DNA of 6,481 nucleotides, taken from positions 1 to 6,481 of the forward strand of contig CAZOGY010000164.1 in the NCBI GenBank assembly GCA_964579305.1, read 5' to 3'. The notes below the pieces were generated by a model. It was not told where the DNA came from and searched no databases. It worked only from the letters and a program-made list of their open reading frames with translations. Shown piece by piece: positions 1-5,296 of this stretch; position 1 is the stretch's first letter; the number at the start of each line of letters is the position of its first letter. Source of the DNA: JBCBWG01 sp964579305. GTDB lineage: Bacteria > Pseudomonadota > Alphaproteobacteria > Rhizobiales > Hyphomicrobiaceae. Both the position numbers and the translations under genes were made by a program.

Positions 1-19
1 TTTTCGATTCAGCCGTCAG

Positions 20-56
20 GCTAAAGCGTGCCTCATGAAATGCGCCGCGCTTTAGC
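20..56. repeat. Long hairpin with GAA loop in repeat copy 1
   Basis: GCTAAAGCG (20-28) is the exact reverse complement of CGCTTTAGC (48-56). Pairing continues inward: T29-G47 wobble, G30-C46, C31/C45 mismatch, C32-G44, T33/C43 mismatch, then CAT (34-36) with ATG (40-42), closing on GAA (37-39). Copy 2 (6365-6397) keeps the fold with different bases: it mends the T33/C43 mismatch as a G-C pair (6376/6386) and turns the wobble into T/T (6372/6390). No T-run follows, so it is not a standard intrinsic terminator. Confidence 0.75.
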
Positions 57-136
57 TCTGTTGCGCTCACGGGCCGTTGGCCCTCCGCGGGGGCCGGCCG
101 TTTTCGTGTCGATGTTTCGAACACGAACATCGATGG
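22..136 (+). repeat. Composite palindromic intergenic repeat, copy 1
   Basis: This stretch recurs in the same orientation at 6365-6481. Side by side the copies differ by substitutions at 33, 47, 83 and 95 plus one small indel/substitution around 57-58, and the last 41 bases (96-136 against 6441-6481) are identical. The parts in order are a long hairpin (20-56), the spacer TTGCGCTCAC (61-70), a GGGCC-GTT-GGCCC hairpin (71-83), a G+C-rich run, and two overlapping inverted repeats (103-133). No protein-coding signature fits both copies, so I read it as a dispersed non-coding repeat of the REP/intergenic-palindrome kind. I did not see the GTAG start typical of REP elements served by RAYT transposases. 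Its right limit is uncertain because copy 2 runs off the window. Confidence 0.85.
103..133. repeat. Two interleaved inverted repeats in repeat copy 1
   Basis: TTCGTGT (103-109) pairs with ACACGAA (121-127), and TCGATGTT (109-116) pairs with AACATCGA (126-133). The arms are arranged A-B-A'-B' and share bases 109 and 126-127, so the two full stems exclude each other. The identical arrangement is in copy 2 at 6448-6478. This is seen directly in the sequence; any switching role is inference. Confidence 0.7.
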
Positions 137-236
137 CCCGGGCCGCGTTGCGGCCTTGGGGCGTGAAACCGATTGGACGCGACATGCATTCGTTGTCGGC
201 GCCCGCGGTGCGCGTTCGCTCTGAGGGCTGGACGCG
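137..236. other. Intergenic sequence with GC-rich hairpin, 3' of the membrane-protein gene
   Basis: This is the non-coding stretch between the recognisable end of repeat copy 1 and the stop of the minus-strand membrane-protein gene. It holds a perfect stem GGCCGC-GTT-GCGGCC (141-155), with the same GTT loop as the GGGCC-GTT-GGCCC hairpin inside the repeat (71-83). That may mean the repeat family extends further right than copy 2 can show. No T-run follows on the minus strand, so a terminator for the 237-698 gene is only a possibility. Confidence 0.4.
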
Positions 237-698
237 TCAGTTCCCGGCTATACCGCCGAACCCAATGTCACGGCGTGCCACGCGGATGCCGATTGTGTAG
301 CCGGCGACCACGTCAATCACGGTCGCAACCGTGATGAAGAAGAAGACGCTCGTTTGCGCTTCTTTCACCATCAGGAACTCGATCAGGCAGATGATGAAGA
401 CGAGCATCGAGAGGCCATGGTCGACCAGTGCGGTTGTTGCAGTCCATGTGGCTTTGAGGATCTCGATGAACAGCGTGACGAGCAATACCAGGATCAGCAA
501 ATCGCCCCAGGTAAAGATCCAGCGGTTACCGCCCAGCATGGGGATTGCAAGCAATTCCTGCCGCAAGATGCCGCTGACGATTTCGCCGCCCTCGGACACC
601 GGCGAGGCGTCGGGCGCAACGTTTCCGCCGAACGCGAACACGATGACGTTGTAAAGGATTAGGACAATCGCCAGAAGCGGCAGCGCACGAATGGACAT
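237..698 (-). CDS. Small four-helix inner-membrane protein of unknown function
   Basis: I do not recognise a named family. With the start at 698 the protein is 153 residues and strongly hydrophobic, with four likely membrane segments at about residues 5-24, 61-83, 94-112 and 117-138. A polar, acidic loop of about 35 residues (27-60) lies between helices 1 and 2, and the short tail is basic then glycine-rich (VARRDIGFGGIAGN). An upstream in-frame ATG at 740 would add 14 residues, but the 698 start has GGAGA (complement of 707-711) 8 bases before it and puts the first helix right at the N terminus, so it is preferred. The gene lies 87 bp downstream of rpmF on the same strand and could be read from the same message, although the gap leaves room for its own promoter. 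Nothing visible hints at a transport or enzymatic motif. Confidence 0.75.
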   Translation of the reverse strand: MSIRALPLLAIVLILYNVIVFAFGGNVAPDASPVSEGGEIVSGILRQELLAIPMLGGNRWIFTWGDLLILVLLVTLFIEILKATWTATTALVDHGLSMLVFIICLIEFLMVKEAQTSVFFFITVATVIDVVAGYTIGIRVARRDIGFGGIAGN

Positions 699-785
699 AA
701 CCGTTGTCTCCAGAAGTAATCGTGAGGCCTGAGTAGCCAACTATTGTGGCCGTTTTTCCTCACTCAATGTTCCCGGACGCGAGGA

Positions 786-971
786 CTATTCTTCTTCCTC
801 GACGTTGAGAACCTTCCGGCCCCGGTACATTCCCGATTTCAAGTCAATGTGGTGCGGGCGCCGCAGATTACCGGTCTCGCTGTCTTCGACATACGTCGGC
901 GCTTTCAGCGCGTCGTGCGATCTACGGAAGCCACGCTTCATCGAGCTGACTTTGCGCTTGGGTACTGCCAT
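786..971 (-). CDS. rpmF: 50S ribosomal protein L32 (bL32)
   Basis: The 61-residue protein begins MAVPKRKVS, has the arginine-rich RRSHDALKAPTYVEDSETG stretch, then LRRPHHIDLKSGMYRGRKVL, which is the bL32 signature as found in alphaproteobacteria. It is a structural protein of the large ribosomal subunit. There are no cysteines, so this is the form without the zinc-ribbon Cys pairs found in some other phyla. It ends in an acidic VEEEE tail. The start at 971 is preceded by AGGA (complement of 982-985) at a 10-base spacing. mtgA lies upstream on the same strand but 394 bp away, so rpmF probably has its own promoter in that gap; I could not pick one out with confidence. The membrane-protein gene follows 87 bp downstream. 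Confidence 0.97.
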   Translation of the reverse strand: MAVPKRKVSSMKRGFRRSHDALKAPTYVEDSETGNLRRPHHIDLKSGMYRGRKVLNVEEEE

Positions 972-1365
972 GGCGATTTCGTCCTACGTGCAAGGCCCTC
1001 AGCGCCGCTTATGCCATGCGGGCCAGGGTGGTCTCGTTTTCGTGCCGTCACGCGCCAGGCGGGATGCGGTTTTGCATCGTGCCAATGACCCGCGATAAAT
1101 CCAGTTGCATCACCAGTTTGGCTGTCGTGCCGTCGCACGCCGTCACGGCGACGAGCGGATGTCACTGCGCTGGCGGACCATGCTGTCTCGCGGGCGACTT
1201 CTCGGGGACAAGACGCCTGGAGACTATACGGCCGACAAGCGCCCACACGGCATTATGGTGCTTGCAGAAGCGCCACGCTATAGCCGCCCACGAGCCTATT
1301 GACCAGAAAAAATTCGATAATTGCTGCAAGGCGCCGCGCGTAAAAGCTCTGCCACGCTCCGGGCC
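972..1365. other. 394-bp stretch without a supported gene between mtgA and rpmF
   Basis: Open frames cross this interval on both strands, but their translations are low-complexity Arg/Ala/His-rich sequence with no recognisable domain or good ribosome binding site, so I call none. On the minus strand, just past the mtgA stop, there is a run of six T (complement of 1309-1314) without a convincing hairpin before it. Isolated -10-like hexamers reading toward rpmF, TATAGT (complement of 1225-1230) and CATAAT (complement of 1253-1258), lack a matching -35. The rpmF promoter must probably lie here. The length is notable for a gap between two same-strand housekeeping genes. Confidence 0.5.
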
Positions 1366-2097
1366 TCACCGCTTGGCCGCCACCTGCTGTTGTGAGACGC
1401 ACGAGACGTTGAGCCCGCGCGCGCTGGCTCGGCGCGCGATCGTGCGGGCGCGACGGTTCAGATTGGCGGTTGGCCGCGCCGGGCGCCGGCGGATTGGATT
1501 GGGCAAGGCCGCCGCGAGCAGGGCGGCTTGGCGCCGTGTCAAGCGCGCCGCGGATTTGCCGAAGTGGCGACGGGCTGCGGCTTCGGCCCCGAAGATGCCC
1601 GGCCCCCACTCGGCAATGTTGAGGTACACTTCCAGGATCCGGCGCTTCGGCCACACCAGCTCCATAACCGGGGTGATCACCAATTCGAGGCCTTTGCGGG
1701 CCAGCGACTGATCAGGCCACAACATCAAGTTCTTGACGACCTGCATGGAAATCGTGCTTGCGCCGCGAACGGCGCCAACCTGTCCATTCTGCGACCGCCG
1801 GACCGCAGCGCGCAATTCGATAGGGTCAATGCCCCAATGGCCGCAAAATCGGGCGTCCTCAGAATGTATGACCGCGCGCACCAAGTTGGGGGAGATGTGC
1901 GCCAGCGGCACCCAGCGTTGATCGATCTGCCGGCCGCTGAGCCGTTGTGTCACCATCAGCGATGAGGCCGGTGGGTCAATGAACCGAAAAACGAGGAAAA
2001 ACGCGAGCGTCAGGCCGAACGAAACCGCTGCGGCAGCGACCAGAAACCGGGTCGCCGCCCATGCAGACTGTCGCAAACACTCAAAACACAAACGCAT
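1366..2097 (-). CDS. mtgA: Monofunctional biosynthetic peptidoglycan transglycosylase
   Basis: This 243-residue protein is a GT51 glycosyltransferase that polymerises lipid II into glycan strands on the outer face of the inner membrane. A single N-terminal membrane anchor is visible at about residues 17-39. The catalytic domain shows SEDARF at 79-84, with the expected catalytic Glu at 80, then GASTISMQ at 112-119 (family GGSTITQQ), KNLMLW at 122-127, RKGLELV at 134-140 and EVYLNIAEWGPGIFG at 156-170, with the second conserved Glu at 156. QAALLAAALPNP at 190-201 closes the domain. There is no transpeptidase domain, and the length fits the MtgA group rather than bifunctional class A PBPs. The last 40 residues are arginine-rich. 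The ATG at 2097 has only a weak ribosome binding site, but later starts would lose the anchor. The gene is divergent from the prenyl synthase gene; both serve the lipid II cycle. Confidence 0.95.
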   Translation of the reverse strand: MRLCFECLRQSAWAATRFLVAAAAVSFGLTLAFFLVFRFIDPPASSLMVTQRLSGRQIDQRWVPLAHISPNLVRAVIHSEDARFCGHWGIDPIELRAAVRRSQNGQVGAVRGASTISMQVVKNLMLWPDQSLARKGLELVITPVMELVWPKRRILEVYLNIAEWGPGIFGAEAAARRHFGKSAARLTRRQAALLAAALPNPIRRRPARPTANLNRRARTIARRASARGLNVSCVSQQQVAAKR

Positions 2098-2442
2098 AAT
2101 TGGAACTTGCCGGCTTATTGGCGTTCAGGCTGTGGGGTTGCACTATCCGATCAGACCGCGGCAACGAAGCCAAAAGATCGCCTGCGCAAATCGGCGGGTC
2201 AACGCCTGCCGCGCTCAACGCTGGTCGACGCTTGACGTGTGGCCGGTCGTGATCGCGATCAACACGCGGACCGGGCGCCCAGCAGGCCCGGCACGTAAAA
2301 TGGCAACCGATTAAGGCCGCGGCTTGCGTTTTACTGCACGATCGATGAGACACCTTTCGAGGCTGGCGATCACGGATATTGCCGCAAGCGATGTCTCGCT
2401 GCGATCACGCGACATTCTCGATGACCAGGCCGGGGGGCACCG
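2098..2442. promoter_or_regulatory. Divergent intergenic region between mtgA and ispA, with inverted repeats
   Basis: The interval must hold the 5' control regions of both mtgA (minus) and ispA (plus). Reading toward ispA there is TTGACG (2232-2237), a 5/6 match to a -35, but the -10 position gives only a poor match. It falls on the perfect 12-bp palindrome TGATCGCGATCA (2250-2261). A second pair on the same strand, TTGGCG (2118-2123) and CACTAT (2141-2146) with a 17-bp spacer, is weaker. An imperfect hairpin lies in the presumed ispA leader: GTAAAA (2295-2300) with TTTTAC (2329-2334), GCAA (2303-2306) with TTGC (2324-2327), and CCG (2307-2309) with CGG (2320-2322). No gene in this stretch is supported. 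Promoter assignments are tentative. Confidence 0.4.
2250..2261. promoter_or_regulatory. 12-bp perfect palindrome, possible operator
   Basis: TGATCGCGATCA reads the same on both strands and lies in the divergent mtgA/ispA region, just downstream of a -35-like TTGACG (2232-2237). Its position over a would-be -10 fits a repressor site. No regulator in the window is an obvious partner, and a 12-bp palindrome can arise by chance in GC-rich DNA. Confidence 0.3.
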
Positions 2443-3408
2443 ATGGCAACGCAGACCGTCGACTTCACGCAACGCCTCAGCGCACATGCCGCGCGTGTCG
2501 AAGCGTTTCTTGAAACGCAGCTTGCGGGTTGCGAAACCGGGCGAGCTCACGCGCCGCCGGAGCGGCTGACCGCTGCGATGCGACATGCGGTGTTGTCGGG
2601 CGGTAAGCGATTGCGCCCATTCCTCGTGTTTGAAACGGCCGGGGTTTTCGGCTGCCCGCCCGAGCGTGTGATGGCCGTCGCCGGAGCGCTTGAATGTGTC
2701 CACTGCTACAGCTTGGTTCACGACGATTTGCCGGCCATGGACAATGACGAATTGCGGCGCGGCAAGCCAACGGTTTGGGCCGCGTATGACGAGTGGACCG
2801 CAATCCTGGCCGGCGATGCTCTGCTGACGCTTGCGTTCGAGCTTTTGACCCAGTTGCCAGACACGGATCAGTCGGAAGGCGAACGCGATCCCGCAAACGC
2901 GTTGCGGATCGCGCAGCAGCGCCTTTGGCTTGTGCGCCATCTCGCACGGTTTTCGGGTTGGCAAGGCATGGTTGGCGGGCAGTGCATCGATCTGGAAGCC
3001 GATAAGCTTGGCAAGCCTGCGGTAGCCGACGAGGCCCACGTGCGCCGCCTGCAGGAGATGAAAACCGGCGCGCTCATCGAATACGCCTGTCAGGCCGGTG
3101 CCGTGTTTGCAGGCGCCCGTTCCGCTCAGCTTGACTGCATCGCGCGCTACGGCAAGGCGCTTGGTTTGGCGTTCCAGATTGCGGATGACCTCCTCGATGT
3201 GGAAGGTTCGCCGGAGGTTGTCGGCAAGGCCACCGGCAAGGACGCGGCCGCTGGCAAGGCGACGCTGGTGAGCATTCTTGGCACGGACGGCGCACGCGCC
3301 GAACTGTTGCGCGCGCGTGATCAAGCGCTCGCAGATTTGCGTGCATTTGGCGCCGAGGCCGATTACCTGCGGGCCGCCGCCGAATTTATTGTTTCAAGGG
3401 ATCGGTAG
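2443..3408 (+). CDS. ispA: Polyprenyl synthetase, farnesyl-diphosphate-synthase type
   Basis: The 321-residue protein is a trans-isoprenyl diphosphate synthase that condenses isopentenyl diphosphate with allylic diphosphates. Motifs in order are GGKRLRP (53-59, diphosphate binding), the first aspartate-rich motif DDLPAMDND (94-102) followed by ELRRGKPT, LAGDALLT (122-129), GMVGGQ...DL (175-183), KTGAL (207-211), and the second aspartate-rich motif FQIADDLLD (244-252) followed by a lysine/glycine stretch ending GKATLVSILG. Both Asp motifs are complete, so it should be active. Tyr89, five residues before the first Asp, and the two-residue insertion in that motif are typical of bacterial (type II) FPP synthase such as IspA, favouring a C15 product; a C20 synthase cannot be excluded. 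The ATG at 2443 follows GGGGGG (2432-2437) by 5 bases. The 109-bp gap to the amidase start does not demand a separate promoter. Confidence 0.9.
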   Translation: MATQTVDFTQRLSAHAARVEAFLETQLAGCETGRAHAPPERLTAAMRHAVLSGGKRLRPFLVFETAGVFGCPPERVMAVAGALECVHCYSLVHDDLPAMDNDELRRGKPTVWAAYDEWTAILAGDALLTLAFELLTQLPDTDQSEGERDPANALRIAQQRLWLVRHLARFSGWQGMVGGQCIDLEADKLGKPAVADEAHVRRLQEMKTGALIEYACQAGAVFAGARSAQLDCIARYGKALGLAFQIADDLLDVEGSPEVVGKATGKDAAAGKATLVSILGTDGARAELLRARDQALADLRAFGAEADYLRAAAEFIVSRDR

Positions 3409-3505
3409 CGCGATCTGCAACGGCGCCAACTTGCGCGGGCAAGCCCGATGCGCCCAAAGTGGAACGAAACCAAAACCTTGAATAATCAAGCGGGCGTAAC
3501 GAGTC

Positions 3506-3512
3506 AGGAGGG
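3506..3512 (+). promoter_or_regulatory. Ribosome binding site that sets the amidase start at GTG 3517
   Basis: AGGAGGG is almost a perfect Shine-Dalgarno sequence and lies 4 bases before the in-frame GTG at 3517. The upstream in-frame ATG at 3448 has no comparable site, and the 23 residues it would add look unlike a conserved amidase N terminus. Confidence 0.75.
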
Positions 3513-3516
3513 CGCG

Positions 3517-4887
3517 GTGACCGATTTGGGCGAGTTGGCGGATCTGACGGCAAGCCAGATGCGCGATGCGCTGCGCAGCCGGACACGGTCCGCGCGCGAG
3601 ATTGCGGACGCTTGCCTTGCGCGGACGGACGCACGCGAAGCGGATGTTCAGGCCTGGGCTTTTCTGGACCCTGACCACGTGCGGGCGCAGGCCGAGGCCT
3701 GTGATACGGCGCGCGCTGAAGCCAGTGACGATGCCGAGGCAAACGACATGGACCGCGCTCCGCTGCAGGGACTGCCGGTCGGGATCAAGGACATCATCGC
3801 GACGCAGGATCTCCCGACGGAGAATGGCTCGCCCATTTTTGCGGGGCACCGCCCGGAACATGACGCGTCAGTCGTCGCCATGCTGCGGGCCGCAGGCGCG
3901 GTCATCATGGGTAAAACGGTCACGACCGAGCTTGCGACGCTGACGCCAGCAAAGACGCGCAATCCTCTCAATCCGGCGCACACGCCGGGGGGCTCATCGT
4001 CAGGGTCGGCGGCTGCGGTGGCCTGCGGCATGGTCCCGTTGGCGCTTGGCACGCAGACGGGCGGCTCGGTGATCAGGCCGGCCTCATACTGCGGTATTTA
4101 CGGCTTGAAGCCGACCTTTGGCTGCATTTCGCGCGATGGGGTAACCCTTCAATCGCATACGCTTGACACGGTTGGTGTTTATGGGCGCGCGCTTGAGGAT
4201 ATCGCACTCATCATGGGCGTGCTTGACGCGTATGATCCGACGGATCCCGCGAGCTATCCGCGCGCGATGGGCGGAGCGGCCTACCAGCCCGCCATATGGC
4301 GCAAAGAGCGCGCCCCGCGGTTCGCTTTCGTGAAGACCCCAGCCTGGCAGCAAGCCGAACACGGTGCACAAGACGCCATCAACGCTTTCGTCGATGGACT
4401 GGGGGACGCATGCGAAATAATTGACCTCCCGCCGGCGCTTGAGGCCATTCTCGATGCGCATCGGGTGATCCAGCTTGTCGAAAACGCTTACCACTTTGGC
4501 GAACTGCGCCGCCGGGATGGTGACCTACTCAGCGCAGGGTTGCGACAGCGCATGGACGACGGCATTGCCGTGGCGGCTCCTGATTATCTGGCTGCGTGCA
4601 AATCGCGCGATATGATGTACACAGCTCTTCTGCCGTTGCTGACGCAGTATGATGGCCTGATCGCCCTGTCGTCGACAGGTCCCGCGCCAGCCAGCTTGGA
4701 GACGACAGGAAATGCAATTTTCAATGGTCTTTGGACGCTGTTGGGGGTTCCGGTCCTGTCGCTGCCAAAGCTGACGATTGGCGGCATGCCCTGTGGCGTT
4801 TCGCTGATTGGCCGGCGCCGTGCGGACGCTGGGTTGATCGCGGCTGGGCGCTGGCTCGAGGCCAACGCTGCACCTGTCAAAATTTGA
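3517..4887 (+). CDS. Amidase-signature family hydrolase
   Basis: From GTG 3517 the protein is 456 residues and has the Ser-cisSer-Lys catalytic core of the amidase signature family. The Lys is in PVGIKD (Lys91), the bridging Ser in PGGSSSGSAAAV (Ser160), and the nucleophile in GTQTGGSVIRPASYCG (Ser184). The 24-residue spacing between the two serines matches the family. The enzyme should hydrolyse a carboxamide to acid plus ammonia in the cytoplasm; no signal peptide is seen. The GTQTGGSVIRPAS form recalls small-substrate amidases of the malonamidase E2 type more than GatA, which usually reads GTDTGGSIRQPA. No gatB or gatC is in view, so I do not call it a tRNA amidotransferase subunit. The substrate is unknown. 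An in-frame ATG at 3448 would add 23 residues (479 in total). A GAATAAT box near 3480-3486 could be a -10 placing the transcript start just before the GTG. Confidence 0.88.
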   Translation: MTDLGELADLTASQMRDALRSRTRSAREIADACLARTDAREADVQAWAFLDPDHVRAQAEACDTARAEASDDAEANDMDRAPLQGLPVGIKDIIATQDLPTENGSPIFAGHRPEHDASVVAMLRAAGAVIMGKTVTTELATLTPAKTRNPLNPAHTPGGSSSGSAAAVACGMVPLALGTQTGGSVIRPASYCGIYGLKPTFGCISRDGVTLQSHTLDTVGVYGRALEDIALIMGVLDAYDPTDPASYPRAMGGAAYQPAIWRKERAPRFAFVKTPAWQQAEHGAQDAINAFVDGLGDACEIIDLPPALEAILDAHRVIQLVENAYHFGELRRRDGDLLSAGLRQRMDDGIAVAAPDYLAACKSRDMMYTALLPLLTQYDGLIALSSTGPAPASLETTGNAIFNGLWTLLGVPVLSLPKLTIGGMPCGVSLIGRRRADAGLIAAGRWLEANAAPVKI

Positions 4888-4903
4888 ACGGAACGAAAGA
4901 CAG

Positions 4904-4931
4904 TTGAAGACTACAAGAAACGTTGTACTAT
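4904..4931 (+). promoter_or_regulatory. Candidate sigma-70-type promoter of arsRC
   Basis: TTGAAG (4904-4909) and TACTAT (4926-4931) are separated by 16 bp; each matches the consensus at four of six bases. Transcription would begin around 4937-4939, at or next to the arsR ATG, giving a leaderless or nearly leaderless message. This fits the lack of a Shine-Dalgarno sequence before that ATG. An inverted repeat sits in the spacer. The promoter is inferred from sequence alone. Confidence 0.5.
4910..4929. promoter_or_regulatory. Candidate ArsR operator (inverted repeat)
   Basis: TACAA (4912-4916) and TTGTA (4923-4927) form a perfect inverted repeat with a 6-base spacer (GAAACG). One mismatch outward (C4911/C4928), A4910 pairs with T4929. 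The site occupies the spacer and overlaps the -10 of the candidate promoter, the usual place for an ArsR dimer to block its own transcription. No second copy was seen elsewhere in the window. The sequence is visible; binding is inferred. Confidence 0.5.
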
Positions 4932-4936
4932 CCGGC

Positions 4937-5296
4937 ATGACCGACGATGATGCAGCCCGTGCGTTCAGCGCTCTGTCCCACACAACCCGGCTTGGCATTT
5001 TTCGCATGCTGGTGCCGGCGGGTCCGAGCGGTATGGCAGCGGGCAAAATCGCGGCGGCATGTGGCATGAGCCCGACGGCAACCTCCTTCCATCTGAAGGA
5101 GTTGGAACGGGCGGAACTCATCAGCGCGACGCGCACGGGACGCTACGTGCGCTATGCCATCAAAGTTGAGGGCATCCGTGCGTTGATGGCGTTCCTCACC
5201 GACGATTGCTGCCAGGGCGAGCCAGATCTTTGCGGTCGCGACTTTGCGTCGGGCCGTGCGTTCTGTGAGGAGGTCAGCGCAGATGGATCAGAGTGA
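4937..5296 (+). CDS. arsR: ArsR/SmtB-family arsenic-responsive repressor
   Basis: The 119-residue protein is a winged-helix repressor. FSALSHTTRLGIFRML (10-25) is the typical ArsR first helix. The helix-turn-helix spans about 35-60, with the recognition helix in MSPTATSFHLKELERAELI, and the wing is at about 64-75 (ATRTGRYVRYAI). A cysteine cluster, DDCCQGEPDLC (Cys91, Cys92, Cys99), lies after the last core helix. It resembles the C-terminal As(III) site known from Acidithiobacillus ferrooxidans ArsR (adjacent Cys pair plus a third Cys), not the alpha-3 ELCVCDL site of plasmid R773 ArsR. Binding of arsenite there should release the operator. An alternative TTG start at 4904 would add 11 residues but coincides with the candidate -35, and family members usually begin close to the ALSHxTRL helix, so ATG 4937 is preferred. 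The gene overlaps arsC by 14 bp. Confidence 0.9.
   Translation: MTDDDAARAFSALSHTTRLGIFRMLVPAGPSGMAAGKIAAACGMSPTATSFHLKELERAELISATRTGRYVRYAIKVEGIRALMAFLTDDCCQGEPDLCGRDFASGRAFCEEVSADGSE
5268..5274 (+). promoter_or_regulatory. Ribosome binding site of arsC, inside arsR
   Basis: AGGAGGT lies 8 bases before ATG 5283 and within the last codons of arsR. It fixes the arsC start at 5283 over the upstream in-frame start at 5244 and implies coupled translation of arsR and arsC. Confidence 0.8.

Noticed and set aside
1..24. Possible C-terminal tail of an upstream plus-strand gene (FSIQPSG, stop at 22-24)
   Set aside because: Only seven codons are visible and other frames are also open here, so it is kept as part of a finding and not called as a gene.
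28..300. 90-residue plus-strand open frame across repeat copy 1
   Set aside because: It reads through the palindromic repeat and into the 3' end of the membrane-protein gene on the opposite strand. Its translation is arginine-rich with no domain and no ribosome binding site.
938..1246. 102-residue minus-strand frame overlapping the rpmF start
   Set aside because: It overlaps the rpmF start out of frame and has compositionally biased sequence with no family resemblance.
1016..1711. 231-residue plus-strand frame
   Set aside because: Its second half is the antisense shadow of mtgA and the rest is biased Arg/Ala/His sequence. The real gene is on the minus strand.
2081..2353. 90-residue minus-strand frame in the mtgA/ispA gap
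   Set aside because: It has no recognisable domain, overlaps the mtgA start and shows no ribosome binding site. The interval is better read as a divergent control region.
2311..3324. 337-residue minus-strand frame opposite ispA
   Set aside because: It is antisense to a clear polyprenyl synthase with intact motifs. Long antisense frames are common in GC-rich genes.
3430..3490. Small hairpins CTTGC-GCGG-GCAAG and CTTGA-ATAA-TCAAG after ispA as a terminator
   Set aside because: The stems are only 5 bp and neither is followed by a T-run, so I cannot support a terminator call.
3517..4887. GatA subunit of the tRNA amidotransferase
   Set aside because: There is no gatB or gatC nearby and the nucleophile motif is not of the usual GatA form.
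4525..5136. 203-residue minus-strand frame across the amidase end and arsR
   Set aside because: It is opposite two well-supported genes and its translation shows no family signature.
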